64,000 nt of DNA from positions 5,205,715 to 5,269,714 of the forward strand of contig CM046838.1 in the NCBI GenBank assembly GCA_025618425.1, given 5' to 3'. The notes below the pieces were generated by a model. The model was not told where the DNA came from and made no database searches. It saw nothing but the letters and a program-made list of their open reading frames with translations. The translations under genes were made by a program, and so were the position numbers. Positions 29,027-38,266 of this stretch are shown here, piece after piece; position 1 is the stretch's first letter; each line of letters opens with the position of its first letter. This stretch comes from Heliocidaris tuberculata (lineage: Eukaryota > Echinodermata > Echinoidea > Camarodonta > Echinometridae).

Positions 29027-32000
29027 TCTCTCCCTCCCTCTCCCCTCTCTCTCCCTCTCCCTCCATTCCTTCACCTACATGTATTTCTGTCTTGTTCTCT
29101 CTCTAGGGTCATACTGGTGGTACTACCTGGGGATTGAAGCTGCTCCAGCAGGAAAGTATCATCCCAGACATTATCAGATTGGCTGAGGAGTGTGAGGTCT
29201 TTTCTATACGAGGGTATGTCAACAAATTCAAACCAATGATTTTATATGTGTGATCTGTTAATCCTGAAAGGGGTTTGGGGGGGGGGGGGGGGTAGAATCC
29301 ACCCTGGCTTGAGAGAGCACCAATATAACCCAGTCTTTTTAGGGTTAATGAAGTGTAGGGGGGAGAGGCAGAATCCACCCCCAGCTGAGAGAGCACCAAA
29401 AGAACCTGGCCTTTATAGGGTTAGTGAAGTATTGTGTACAAAATTTTGCAGCAGATATCTCTATTGGATCAAAGTAAATCATTATTCCTGTTTGTGTGGT
29501 ATGAGGTGTACATAGACATGTACACACGTATGAATTTCGATTGTTTATTAAATCACTTTCTCTCTTTATCCTGGATATACCCAATTTTCTGTTGTATTTG
29601 TTATTTGACAGATTTGATAGAACATCTAGTATCATCTTCTGTCTCCTTTTTATCTTTTTTTCTTGCATGTTTAGGACTTGCTTCTATGTATTAGGCTTGA
29701 TCAGTAAAACGAGACAAGGAGCAGACAGTTTGAGCAGTCTGGGTTGGGAGAGCATCCGTCATTGCCGTGGCGACTACTTCCCCGTGATGGAGGACAGGGA
29801 GAATGTACCCACTGCGCTCCCAATCCCATTTGAGGAGTACAATCACAATCATCGAGATCTCTCCTCTCCTGTCAGCTTACCAAGTTTCAGCCCATACAGC
29901 ATAGATAGCCCCAAGACACCGGGAGACAACAGCACCCCGAAGGTTGATCCCAACAACGTCAAGTTCTTTGCAGGAGAACCTAGTCCAGTACAGAGTCCTT
30001 TGACGCCAGGAGGACCACCAAATTTCTTTTTGGAGGTGACCGGGGAAACAAACTCTGGAGGGGATGCGAAATCGCATCCGTCCACCGAGGAGCGATCAAC
30101 GTCACCTAGCCCTCTTGCTAGACTCAGTAAGAGAGATCGTGTTAATTCAGCCACAGAGCAGCTACCAGGAATCAATGAGGTGTCCGATGGAGGCAGAACA
30201 ATCATAGTAGATAGGGCATCCAGGACACCGCTATTGCGTAGAGCTCAGACAATGCCTACGATAGAAGGGCAGGATGATGACGAACCTCCGCCCTTTGATT
30301 CTGTCATCACTAAATTACGCAGCAATAGCGATGCCAGCTCAAGAATGTGTAAAGACAAGAGCTCAGAGGGTGTGCGATTTAACCAAGATGTGCATGAGAG
30401 ATCACGAGCGCAATCTCGGGAAAGGAGCCATAGCTTGAAGCGACGCTGCGACAGTAATGAGAGTGGGAACAGCAGCATGGGGACCAAAAGTCGTAGCGAG
30501 AGCTTTGCGACAGACACATCTCAGACCAGCGGTGTGGGTTCGATGCATTCCAACCCTTCAAGTCCTCCTGTAGAATCCTCCATGTCTAGCGTCAGCACCG
30601 TATCCAGCTCAATGACTGTTAAGAGTATCCATTCCTCAGATACACTCCGTAAGAGGCACAATCTCAAAAGGACTCCAAGCTTTGTCAGAAGGATATCCAA
30701 GACTCTGTCACCAAACCTCAGCTCCTATTCCAATCTTTTTGAGACTAGTGCAGCTTTCACCTCTGTACGGGATGCTCATGGTTATGCTGCGCTGAAAGCA
30801 TTAAAACTACAACACAGACAGCTGAGTGGAGGAGAGGATGATAGCATGATTAAGAGGGCATCATCATTTGGTAACCCCAGTGAGATGAAGTTACGCCGAG
30901 GATTGTCAGGAATGGTGGAGTAAGTCTACTTTAAATTTTTTTTCTTTTTATTGTTGACGCGGGGCAATTATATAAAAACCTCTATGAACCCTATTTTTAA
31001 TAAGATTTGAAGCTGCATGCATGCATTTTATTTTGAAATTCATTCCATTGACCTCTGAATAATCTCTCTTTTTTTTCAAATAAATTTATTCAAATATTTT
31101 GTACAATGTATATGTATTTGCAATTATATCTATTATTATATTATGATATCAACAAACTGTACATTTTCTTATTGCTGTTTTTTGTCAACTTACGAATGAA
31201 AATATTGCATTTTTATTGTGACTATTGCAGGAGTGTAAGCATGAGTTGTCTAGAGAGGGCATCTGTTATATCTAAAGCTCCTTCTATGAAGTCTCTTCAC
31301 TCAAGTACATCATCCACCACCAAGACAGAATACATCGGGCTGTGTTTACCTGTAGATGTCACACTTATATTCCATGTAAGTACATGTAGCTGCTTAATAT
31401 TCATCATCACAACAATATTACATGAATTTGGTGTATGGTCAATTAGTTGTTTCCCCTTGGTATGATGCAGCCAATTTTCTTACAGTGATACTTTTTGGCC
31501 CACTGGAAATTCTATAGCAAATTCCTGTAAATGAAATTTTGGAAGAAAGGCAGGTGCAATTTATATTTGATATGCAGTATTTGATTTTAGGCAACTTGTG
31601 TAATATAACCAAAGGAAAGCTGATTGCTGTAATTTGATTGCCTTTTTTACCAGTCTGATGAGAGTCAATACAAGGATGGTCACAGCGCCCCCATGAGTCA
31701 TGCCGTATCTCCAGCGGCCATGACAGACATCCACATACCTCAGGTCCAGGTCTACAGCCCAGACTCTGGTTCCACATCCAACAGTAATGCCCCTACTCAG
31801 CTAGAATCACCAACCAACCAACCCTCAGACCAACATGGTACAGCCCAACAGCAGACACTCAGCATGGGTGATGCGGACTATTCCAATATGAGAATAGGGG
31901 ATGATGATGGATCAGGCGTGAGGGAAGGAAATGAGGAGGAAGAAGTTCATGTAGATAACAATCTGCATCAGATTGAGCATTGTCTGGCATGTACGAAAGT

Positions 32001-34575
32001 CAGGACGAGATCGTTAGAGAGCCAAGAAGGTAAGTTAATACAAGGCTATGCTTTTTTAATTAAATTTATATTCCTAAAATTTTGAATCATTCATTTAATG
32101 GGAAACAGATTTAATTTTTTATAAAGCTTTTACCTTTAAGAAATGCCTTTTTTGTGCAGTAGATAGTGCGAGATCAAAAAAAGTGATTGGTCACGGAGAC
32201 CAAATAGTTTTCAAATTACCTTGTAAGGCAAAAGTGGAGCTAAAAGGTCCAATATATCTGTCTGGCCATACAAATCTTTTTTTTTTTTCTTTTTATGATC
32301 ATGAGGCACAAACTGGTTGGCATTATCTGTGGTAATTCTGAGAACCTGTGACACTTATAAGTACAATTGAAATGTTCTAAATCACAGCCTCTTTTTGCCT
32401 GAATCCACAGAAAAGGTTTAAATTTAACCATGGTTGCAATCATGATTTACATATTTTCAATTCAATTCAATTTCAGTTTTATTATAAAAAGTATATGACA
32501 AAAGTCCAAAGACTAAAATTGTCATATTTACAGTTAAATACAACAAATATGAAAGAAGCTTATAAACATGCAAAATATCAATAACAAATAAAAAAGGACT
32601 AAACACTGATCATAATAAAAATGAAGATGTATGAACCAACCAAATTTTACAAAAGTATTGTTTTCCTTAAAAAGTAGATAATTTTTTCAAAGAGACATGT
32701 GTATACATATCCACCATGGATTAAAATAAGCATCAATATAGAAGCATATACTGCCCAGTCATTGGCCATGAGGCCATGCACGTACTACCCTTATGGAGGT
32801 TTAAACCATTCATGTACATGTAGTTAAAGATACATGTACATGTATGTAAACCTCCCTTTGTGAATCCTAGCCTTTATGTATATTTTCATTATTTCATTTT
32901 TGTCTACAATTTCTTTTTCTTAAATATTATTTTCAAAGTACATGTAGTACCAGGAGGGTGATACATGTACCTGGATTATTATTTTTTGTTGTTGTAAATT
33001 TCCATCAGGTGATTCTATTCCACACCCTGATGACCCAGCCTCTCTGGTCATCTTCCAACCTGTTGATCCTCCTCAACCTCTCCTCATCCGTTCCCGTGGT
33101 AACAGCTCAGCCAGTGCTAGTAACCCGTTTGGTAGTAACAGCATGGATAACAACACCCCTACTAGCGTGGGTAGTTCAGGGACCAGTCTATCACAGTCTA
33201 GCCAAGGAGCTGTTAGGATGAGGGATGATACACTGAAAGGAAGAGAGATGATACGGAGAGAGGTTATCAGATTGGTGATTAAGATGAGCAGTTCAGTGGG
33301 GATGAAAGCACATGAAGAAGGATTATTAGGGTATGTGGAAATCTTATTCTTTAATCTCTCATAATGTAATAATAATGATAATGTAGTACATAGCTTAGCA
33401 CATGATACCACTTGGTCTCTGTGTGTGTTTAACTAAATTTGAAAATTTGGAGAAGATATGAACATTATCTAGTTTAAACATAAATAGTCAAGAATAATTA
33501 TGTTAAAGCTCTGATTTAAACTGGTCCAGATGAGGGATGTTTTTCCTCCATTTTTGTTGGCGTGTATTGCAAAGCTCTGGTGCTACCTTTTAAAATAGCC
33601 TATCCCTATATAATTTTCTCTGGATTATAACTTGAAAGAGATTGTTTTTTAATTCAAATGGAGATCTTGCTATGATGCATGCGGTTGATGCATGAGTTTT
33701 TGTAGATACACTGGCAATGTTGATATTGTATTTTAAAATGATTTTTGAAATTTTATAATTTTACTTGTCTCTGTTCTAGATTACGTGAGAAGTTTCCTAG
33801 AGCGTTTGAGAGGACATGTTTATTTTCTGATGTGATGAATCTATTAGCTACTAGTAGCTACAGACTCTCATCTAGGAGGTTCATACAAGAACTCTTCCAA
33901 GAAGTTCATTTCAGCGAGGTAACATATCAAACTTTTAATCTCCTTTCATTTTATATTCATGTTCTTTTCTTATTTAAAAATATTTACATAATGTGATACA
34001 CTTTAAGATATGCACAGTATGCAGAAAGACACAACTGACATGAGCAACATCATAATGACAATGAGATAATGACCAATTCATGTAGCGCATTATCATTTAA
34101 ATAGTAGTTACTTTTCTATGAGTTTTGGAATAAAGTGGTACACATATCATCATGAAAAATACAACACCGCTATTGACATCAATTTCTTGAGAGTTTTCTG
34201 AGAGTATCATAAGAAGATACAATCCCAAGTGTCATGGATGGAAAATGCCATATTATTACTGAAGCTGATGCTTTAAATGACTACTTTCTATAAAATTCCA
34301 AGTAATGAAATCGCAACTTTAAACTATTTTGGAATGTGCTAAGGTTTTTGCCGCAAAAAAGGATTTTATCGGCAATCCACAGAGGTTTGAAGTCTTTGAA
34401 ATGTCTAATTTTACAGTATATTGAGAGTGTTTTGCTGTTTTATCCAACAGTTTTTTGACATGTTTGACTGTAATAATCCTGTTATTCTTGTTTTCTATAG
34501 CTGCACCATGAAGCTGAGAGAATCCTCGGTTTGGAAGAAAGTAGTGATACACCATCCAACTCATCAGGCTCCTGA
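4908..34575 (+). CDS. RICTOR: RICTOR, scaffold subunit of mTOR complex 2 (N-terminus not found)
   Basis: RICTOR is the defining scaffold of mTORC2, which phosphorylates AGC kinases such as AKT in the cytoplasm and at membranes. I traced 26 exons: 4908-5103, 5717-5843, 8234-8403, 8805-8872, 10889-10953, 16724-16806, 17169-17256, 17917-18074, 18520-18600, 18922-19022, 19461-19626, 23801-23905, 24509-24555, 24916-25066, 25552-25769, 26167-26293, 26921-27162, 27812-28091, 28447-28539, 29107-29213, 29675-30919, 31231-31375, 31654-32029, 33009-33330, 33780-33918, 34501-34575. All junctions are GT-AG and every phase closes, giving 1657 codons and a TGA. Recognisable vertebrate-like landmarks include RNDVERVQALR, LLNHP, HEMKKRG, DILDEACED, LYGQLAKH, YVLGLISKT and FIQELFQEV. 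Exons 1-20 (residues 1-890 of this count) form the alpha-solenoid; the rest is a disordered Ser-rich region and a conserved C-terminus. About 80 N-terminal residues are missing (human total 1708). Confidence 0.96.
6292..6490. repeat. ATC/ATT microsatellite in RICTOR intron
   Basis: From about 6370 to 6485 the sequence is an imperfect run of TCATTATCATCATCATC-like triplets. In one frame it spells a His/Tyr-rich peptide, which is a repeat artefact. It sits in the intron between exons 5717-5843 and 8234-8403. A short CTGG tetranucleotide run follows at about 6908-6933. Confidence 0.85.
7840..7995. repeat. GA-rich microsatellite in RICTOR intron
   Basis: An imperfect GAGA/GAAA purine tract on the + strand. 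Long open frames on both strands across it (Glu/Arg-rich on +, Ser/Leu-rich on -) are low-complexity artefacts. It ends about 110 bp before the decayed exon copy at 8109. Confidence 0.9.
8109..8197 (+). pseudogene. decayed tandem duplicate of the 5' half of a RICTOR exon
   Basis: This 89-bp stretch is a close copy, offset by 125 bp, of the start of the true RICTOR exon at 8234-8403. It translates VLNPIAFVHARGLGAEVRNI where the real exon has VLNPGAFAHARGLGALVRNI. The copy has lost its 3' half and runs into a TAA stop at about 8195-8197. Where the genuine exon is preceded by TTGTAG, the copy has ATGTC, so the acceptor AG is gone. It therefore looks like a partial intragenic duplication that cannot be spliced normally. 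Inclusion would truncate RICTOR early in its solenoid. Confidence 0.85.
8234..8403 (+). CDS. RICTOR: RICTOR exon carrying the LLNHP helical repeat
   Basis: Acceptor TCTTGTAG ends at 8233. The first two bases complete an Ala codon begun at 5843. The product includes NILDMQLLRINEAVMLTV then LHLLNHPASRRF, closely matching human RICTOR (LHLLNHPKTRQY) in the N-terminal solenoid. The donor at 8404 (GTATTG) is weaker than most in this gene. The sequence directly upstream carries a broken copy of this exon's first half. Confidence 0.93.
10350..10456. repeat. CT/CTTT microsatellite in RICTOR intron
   Basis: A pyrimidine tract of CTCTTT and CT units on the + strand, followed to about 10620 by looser TCTGTCTGT-rich sequence. 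It lies 430 bp upstream of the acceptor at 10888. The Ser/Leu-rich open frames across it are repeat artefacts. Confidence 0.9.
11612..11890. repeat. GA-rich low-complexity tract in RICTOR intron
   Basis: Two GA-rich blocks (about 11618-11675 and 11725-11890) separated by AT-rich sequence, with a run of G near 11754-11765. It lies in the 5.8-kb intron 10954-16723. I see no gene within it. Confidence 0.85.
12034..12100. mobile_element. mini-hairpin repeat, family copy 1
   Basis: Left arm CTGTTGAAAGCCAGAAGGGC and right arm GCCAGAAGGGT-like in reverse complement (CCCTTCTGGCGCTGAGCAG) are separated by a short AT-rich loop. Related sequences occur at about 13498-13530 (single arm) and 17636-17708 (full hairpin), so this is a small dispersed family confined here to RICTOR introns. 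Confidence 0.7.
13498..13530. mobile_element. solo arm of the mini-hairpin repeat family
   Basis: GTCTGTTGAGAGCCAGCAGG followed by GCATTAACTC matches one arm of the hairpins at 12034-12100 and 17636-17708. No matching second arm is seen nearby, so it is probably a remnant. Confidence 0.55.
14282..14360. mobile_element. possible MITE fragment
   Basis: The segment ending AGAATACGGGCC has internal inverted similarity (TAAGCCAGGCTTAACTTGAGCC). This resembles a type of small repeat common in marine invertebrate genomes, with a GGCCCGTATTCT end. The boundaries and family are uncertain. The rest of the intron 10954-16723 holds simple repeats, including a poly-A run near 15525-15547, and nothing gene-like. 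Confidence 0.35.
17636..17708. mobile_element. mini-hairpin repeat, family copy 2
   Basis: The ends CATATCGTCTG and CAGACGATATG are perfect reverse complements. The arms then read GAGAAGGGCGTTTACTC on the left and GAGTTAACACCCTTCTGGCTC on the right, around a short AT loop. It matches the hairpin at 12034-12100. It lies about 210 bp upstream of the RICTOR acceptor at 17916. Confidence 0.75.
19627..23800 (+). other. 4.2-kb RICTOR intron
   Basis: Bounded by donor GTAAGC at 19627 and acceptor ATTGACAG ending at 23800. The only feature I can define is the 532-bp TTAA-flanked element at 22443-22974. The several open frames of 60-100 codons in 20.0-21.5 kb show no family resemblance and no coding-like splice context. 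Confidence 0.7.
22439..22978. mobile_element. TTAA-flanked MITE, 532 bp, long imperfect arms
   Basis: The element body (22443-22974) is bounded by TTAA on both sides (22439-22442 and 22975-22978). The left end is AGTGAAAGTCAACCCTGG; the right end reads AGGGGAAGTTTACCCTG in reverse complement. The arms continue about 180 bp inward, sharing AATCAATCAAACACAAATT and CAAATGGGAGAGG blocks. There is no ORF. It is likely a non-autonomous piggyBac- or Kolobok-like element. A related single arm lies at about 24606-24870. Confidence 0.82.
24606..24870. mobile_element. one-armed relative of the TTAA-flanked MITE
   Basis: TTAA at 24606-24609 is followed by AGGAAAGTCCACCTTGG, matching the end of the 22.4-kb element. 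About 170 bp further in is a TGATCAATCAAACGTTAATT block matching the same internal landmark. The far arm is missing. It lies between RICTOR exons 24509-24555 and 24916-25066, its visible part ending about 45 bp before the latter. Confidence 0.6.
25112..25475. repeat. GAT/GGT microsatellite in RICTOR intron
   Basis: About 360 bp of GATGATGGTGATGAT-like triplets on the + strand, only some 45 bp downstream of the donor at 25067 and about 80 bp upstream of the acceptor ending at 25551, so it fills most of this 485-bp intron. Open Met-rich and Ile-rich frames across it are artefacts. Length variation here could affect intron size between individuals. Confidence 0.95.
26921..27162 (+). CDS. RICTOR: RICTOR exon: most conserved solenoid segment
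   Basis: Acceptor TTCTTGACAG ends at 26920; donor GTATGT at 27163. It encodes RIYATNHLRVLLRAQTPFF and then the run WGVELLITQLHDKARSISS and LDILDEACED. This aligns with human LYATKHLRVLLRANVEFF and DILDEACED almost residue for residue, so it anchors the ortholog call. This is the middle (RICTOR_M) part of the helical scaffold. Confidence 0.96.
27180..27350. repeat. CT-rich microsatellite beside a RICTOR donor
   Basis: A CTCTCTCC pyrimidine tract begins within about 20 bp of the donor at 27163 and runs to about 27345. Ser/Leu-rich (+) and Glu/Arg-rich (-) frames across it are artefacts. A run of G follows at about 27542-27551. Confidence 0.9.
27812..28091 (+). CDS. RICTOR: RICTOR exon: end of the large solenoid block
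   Basis: Reads FISTTKGFKYLHDVNYVSHE, then an ERWYTYFNRKYVTLIE segment, FIRRSKDER and the landmark VYVPVHLYGQLAKHRGGCEL, matching human LPIHLYGQLVHHKTGCHLLE. Acceptor CTTCCCTTCAG ends at 27811. The donor at 28092 is GTTAGC, which is unusual among the donors of this gene. Confidence 0.95.
28829..29090. repeat. CT microsatellite serving as polypyrimidine tract
   Basis: Two long CT blocks (about 28832-28872 and 28945-29065) continue almost to the acceptor CTCTCTAG that ends at 29106. The repeat therefore supplies the pyrimidine tract for the RICTOR exon 29107-29213. Confidence 0.9.
29262..29430. repeat. tandem duplication, about 80-bp unit, two copies
   Basis: Two adjacent copies share AGAATCCACCC, GAGAGAGCACCAA and TAGGGTTA.TGAAGT landmarks. 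The first is preceded by a run of about 16 G. They lie in the intron between RICTOR exons 29107-29213 and 29675-30919. No coding potential. Confidence 0.75.
29675..30919 (+). CDS. RICTOR: RICTOR large exon: Ser-rich regulatory region
   Basis: This 1245-bp exon encodes residues about 891-1306 of the visible protein. It opens with the last conserved solenoid motif (TCFYVLGLISKTRQGADSL, human TCVYVLGLIAKTKQG), then becomes a disordered Ser/Pro/Arg-rich region. Basophilic sequences that could be kinase sites include LLRRAQTMPTIE and LKRTPSFVRRISKT. The first lies roughly where human RICTOR has its AGC-kinase site (RTLTEP), but I cannot call it the equivalent residue. DAHGYAALKALKLQHRQ matches human DAFGYATLKRLQQQR near the 3' end. 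Acceptor TTTAG ends at 29674; donor GTAAGT at 30920. Confidence 0.95.
31231..31375 (+). CDS. RICTOR: RICTOR exon with YIGLCLPVD motif
   Basis: Encodes SKAPSMKSLHSS and then TEYIGLCLPVDVTLIFH, matching human KAPSIATIKSL and DDYIGLALPVDINDIFQ, a short conserved segment in the phospho-region of RICTOR. Acceptor TATTGCAG ends at 31230; donor GTAAGT at 31376. Confidence 0.93.
31654..32029 (+). CDS. RICTOR: RICTOR exon with three putative zinc ligands
   Basis: Mostly low-complexity, Ser/Gln/Asp-rich. Near its 3' end it reads HQIEHCLACTK, which fits the spacing H-x4-C-x2-C of human RICTOR (HTDDNCLYC). As I recall from the mTORC2 structures, those residues with one later Cys bind zinc. The fourth ligand would be the Cys of ERTCLFSDV in the exon 33780-33918. 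Acceptor TTTTTTACCAG ends at 31653; donor GTAAGT at 32030. Confidence 0.92.
33009..33330 (+). CDS. RICTOR: RICTOR exon: C-terminal region, first part
   Basis: Starts with a Ser/Asn-rich stretch and ends with the conserved block MIRREVIRLVIKMSSSVGMK then AHEEGLLG, matching human LLRKEVLRLVINLSSSVSTK and CHETGLLT. Acceptor TTTCCATCAG ends at 33008; donor GTATGT at 33331. Confidence 0.94.
33780..33918 (+). CDS. RICTOR: RICTOR exon: C-terminal region, FIQELFQEV
   Basis: Encodes REKFPRAFERTCLFSDVMNL and the near-invariant RRFIQELFQEVHFSE (human RRFIQELFQDVQF). The Cys in ERTCLF aligns with human Cys1651, a proposed zinc ligand. The two further Cys of the human segment (SHCTFRLPC) are Ser or absent here, which argues that only the first matters for metal binding. 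Acceptor TGTTCTAG ends at 33779; donor GTAACA at 33919. Confidence 0.95.
34501..34575 (+). CDS. RICTOR: RICTOR last coding exon and stop
   Basis: Acceptor TTTTCTATAG ends at 34500. The exon encodes LHHEAERILGLEESSDTPSN and five more residues, then TGA at 34573-34575. It aligns with human LQMHEEAEAVL and, like the human protein, ends in a short variable tail. Confidence 0.93.
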   Translation: MHHEAERILGLEESSDTPSNSSGS

Positions 34576-35055
34576 CCTCTGACCTTTGACCTCTCATTCT
34601 ACTTGACCAATCAAGACAGAGACATTGTGCTACTGCAATCAGTTCCTCAAGTTTTCTAGTCATCGAGTAACAAATCATGTGCAATAATTTTAAGTGAACT
34701 TTCTGCAAATGTATCCTTCAGAATTTTTGAGAATTTTATTGATGCAGTAAGATTAGACTAGAATTTTATTTTACCTGAAAAGCCAAGTTTTTGTGAGCTT
34801 ATGATAATGAATATACTAAGTGTGTCATATCATGGTATTTCTTCATATTTTCAAGTTTTATTCATTGTAAATTGCTGGTCACCACAGTTCTATATGGTAT
34901 GCTACATAAGATATAAAGGAAGCTAGTATATCTTGGAAACTTCTAGCTAGACAAGACTACGAAGCTGTGCTTATATAGCACCTAGAGATTATTTAAGATT
35001 GATGAAAATATAAGTTGACATTGTTGTCAGATTGGACATGTGTCTTCAGACCTCT

Positions 35056-35192
35056 GGGGGCGTTTCATCAAGTGTCTTGTCAGTAATTTTTACCGACAAA
35101 TTTGCTCTCAGCCAATCAGATGCAAGGATTTCACTAGCTTATAACAGTTATTGCAACTTGTCATTGATGACAAGTTTTTTGAAACAGGGCCC
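35056..35192. mobile_element. small MITE with GGGC(G)TTTCAT ends
   Basis: The left end GGGGGCGTTTCATCAAG is matched by the right end GGGCCCTGTTTCAAAAAACTTG in reverse complement, around about 100 bp. The family is unassigned and no clear target duplication is seen. A similar GGGTGTTTCATTAAGCTG sequence begins near 54873, directly after the Penelope-like fragment. Confidence 0.6.
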
Positions 35193-35665
35193 TTGTATTT
35201 CATTAATTAGATGGTGCTTACAAGCTCACCTAGTACTTTACATTCAATTTTTTTAAATGGATTCCTATATATGTTTGTATGTTGACTGCCCTGTTCTAGT
35301 TCACAGGCACAAACCCCTGCAAGTCATAGTGTGGGGTCTTTGGGTTGTAGACTTACTTGCTTATGTAGGCCTTGTACTTTGAATGTCTTAATTTATGCAA
35401 CCTTAAGCAAGCTTAATTACATGTAGGTTGGGCTCCAGTAACAATGAATTCTGTTTAAATGTCAAAATAGAGTCTATATTTACTGTTGCTTAAACGTCAT
35501 GCGATAATGATAGGAACGACGTGTACATAAAGTGGGTTTTATGTTTGGTTAATACTGTAGGTAAATTCTTGAAAGTTTTAACATTGGTAATTTTAAAACA
35601 GATTTGAAAACTGATTTAAAAGTAAACTATTTGTTAATAATAATCCAAATCTGTAGAGTTCTTAA

Positions 35666-35842
35666 TACAGTTAACCTTGCATAACTCGAAGTCGCATAAG
35701 TCGAACTTTCCCGAAGTCGAATCAGTTTTTTCGACCAAACTATGCAAAATATGTGTTATTTACTTTTCCTAAGTCAAATTTTGCATAAGTCGAACTACTT
35801 TTTGTGGTCCCAACAGATTCGACTTATGCAAAGTTAACTGTA
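35666..35842. mobile_element. Tc1/mariner-pogo type MITE, 173 bp
   Basis: Body 35668-35840 has terminal inverted repeats CAGTTAACCTTGCATAACTC and CAGTTAACTTTGCATAAGTC. It is flanked by TA on both sides (35666-35667 and 35841-35842), the target site of Tc1/mariner elements; the CAGT start suits the pogo/Tigger group. There is no ORF. The close match of the ends suggests moderate age. Confidence 0.82.
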
Positions 35843-37342
35843 CTATCATCTCTATGCACTTATCATATACTTTTATTCTGGTCACAGGATTCATTCATGC
35901 ATACATTGTGTGCACTATCTCCATTCCTTGGGGAGTATTCCTACCATATGATCACCTTGAGCACATATGGCAAATCCAATCCCATTGGCTTTTGGCATCC
36001 TAGTAGGTCCACATGTTTCTCCTGGGTACAGAGCGGCAAATTTAGATTGCTATTTTCAAAAGACATGTGTCTTGAATTCACTTTAATCTACATGTATGTT
36101 GTAGACCATAGCAATACATTAAAACAGACATTGTTTATTACATTTACTATTTTTATGTGTTAAAAGCACTAAAAATACATCCACCTTCCCCCAAAACTGG
36201 TATTTTGTAGTTAGTATCAAGAGCATGTTTTTATTTAACTTTTAACTCTCTTATGATTTTTATTTTGAAACAAATACTGTTTTTGAATGTATTCCAGTTT
36301 ATAGATATATATGTTATTAGCAATGGCAAGCTGTACTACATGGGTTATGCACAAGTGATATTAACTTAATTTCATTACTTCTTTTCCAATATTACATTAC
36401 ACTACATGTATTGTACTTGTCAAAAATGGCATTGAACGGTGATGCTGTATAAGCGTTCTTTCCAAGACGTTTTGATTTTCATGAATCGGTGGCGGGAGGG
36501 TTGCAAAATTAACAGTGGATGCAAAAATATGTTGTTACTGCATCTTGACCAGTGTATTGCACCCTTTTACCCGTCTATTTCTGGATATGCCACAATATAC
36601 TTTAAATACCAAAGTTCGAAAACTCTCTTTCAGAACTATACTCTCCAAACTTCTGTGACCTGCTCACAACTTTCCTATTCTCGATCACTCTTTCTTTTCC
36701 TTTTCCTCTCTCCACTCTCTCTCTCCACTTCACTTTCTTTTTTGAGTATTGCACCGAGAAATAAAAACCAAAAACAGTCCTGTGTAAGTGTTTAATTTAA
36801 TTCCATCATCATCTCTGTCCTTTCCTTTTACTTTTCTGAAAGGGTTCTTTTGATGAAAGAATATATCAACAGCCTTTTCACAGAGGCTCCCACATGGTGT
36901 TATGAAAAGCCTTCAATTGTGAAAACCCACTCACCATGGGAACCTACAGAGAGAGCATCTAATATACTTTAAGTCATGTTGGAAATCATTGCTCCAGTAC
37001 ACAAGATAGCGTAATAAAGATAAATTTCATTGAAATATCTAAATACTAACTACCAGTTATACCTGTGATACGTATTCACAATTATGTTGTTTACTGTCAA
37101 ACTAGAGACTTTCCTGACTTGTTAATGACAGCCAATTTTGCAGCAAGAAACTTTCGTGAATTGCAATAATTTTATGTTGTTTCAGTTACGATTTGATTAT
37201 TTCGCGGCATGAAAATTTCGCGTATCACGACCACTCGCGAAATTTACGAAAGTTTCATGCATGCAAAAATTTCCGGTTTTACAGTAATAGCTAGTACATT
37301 TATGTAATTCTTTGAATTTGCAATACATGTATATTGGAATTT

Positions 37343-37515
37343 CAGTGGAACCTCGTTATAACAGACTCCTTTGGACCAAGGAAATGAACTCTTTATATTG
37401 AAACCTTGTTATATCAGGGCTAAAAAAACAATAGAATACAAAGGAGTGTGACCAGCAAAATTTCCTTGTTATAACAGGAGTTTGCTATAAGTGTTCTCCA
37501 AAATGAGATTACACT
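37343..37515. mobile_element. degenerate pogo-like MITE
   Basis: The left end CAGTGGAACCTCGTTATAAC is the typical start of pogo/Tigger-like elements. The right side has TTCCTTGTTATAACAGG and a decayed end (GAGATTACACT). Internal GTTATATCA-type repeats fit the same group. A clean TA duplication is not visible, so the element is old or rearranged. Confidence 0.6.
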
Positions 37516-37803
37516 ATATTTCATGTCCATGTGCTGGATGTTTTTCCAGTGCAAGTCGTCATATTTCTTTGATGTAATTTGAGAAATGGCAAGATACTCA
37601 TATTTCAAGCTGCTGCAATTTTTTTTCCTCCTGAAGGGAAGTGTAAATGAAATTATGAGAGATAATCTTATTTTGATCTACATATAAATTGCCATTGATT
37701 TCCTGGATGTTTTTTAGATACAGTGATTTTCAAGGGTATACATGTAGCTATTTCTGTATCCCAAAATGAACATCGTAACACTGCAATTTGATCATCCTCT
37801 CCC

Positions 37804-38203
37804 TTAAAGATAAAGTACATGTAGAGTTCTGGTCATGCAGTTACATTGTGAAAGAAACTCAAAGCAATTGGGAAAGGTTGATCATGTCTGCATAAGAATT
37901 TTTTTATACTGTGAGGTTTTGGAATCATCAAAATGATAAGAAATTGACCCAGTCTTGTTGAAAAGCACATGTACTGCACACAGGAATGGATGTATGGGAC
38001 TGCACACACAAGTGGCATGAATGTTCAGCCTAAACATTTCAGCTGTTTCTCGTCATATTTCAAATACAAGGGCATTTGAAGAGCTGTCCTTTTCAGGCGA
38101 CATTTCTACCATGATCTTCTTCCAAACTGACATAATAAGAAAATAATGATGAGAAAGCTCACAGATTATTTTCACCTCTCCCAGAACTCAACCTTGTCTT
38201 TAA
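37804..38203. mobile_element. TTAA-flanked MITE, family B copy 1, 392 bp
   Basis: TTAA at 37804-37807 and 38200-38203 flank a body starting AGATAAAGTACATGTAGAG and ending CCAGAACTCAACCTTGTCT. The body shares the order GAAAGAAACT, CAAAGCAATTGGGAAAGG, ATGATAAGAAATTGA and CATTTGAAGAGC with copies at 42668-43040, 55232-55345 and (inverted) 58286-58656. No ORF. Confidence 0.85.
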
Positions 38204-38266
38204 ACTTAAAATGTGTACCACACATTTGTATTAATTTATTTTCATATTGACATCATGAACTGCTCT

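Noticed and set aside
29849..30561. Reverse-strand open frames of 60-118 codons
   Set aside because: Shadows of the large RICTOR exon 29675-30919; no independent support.
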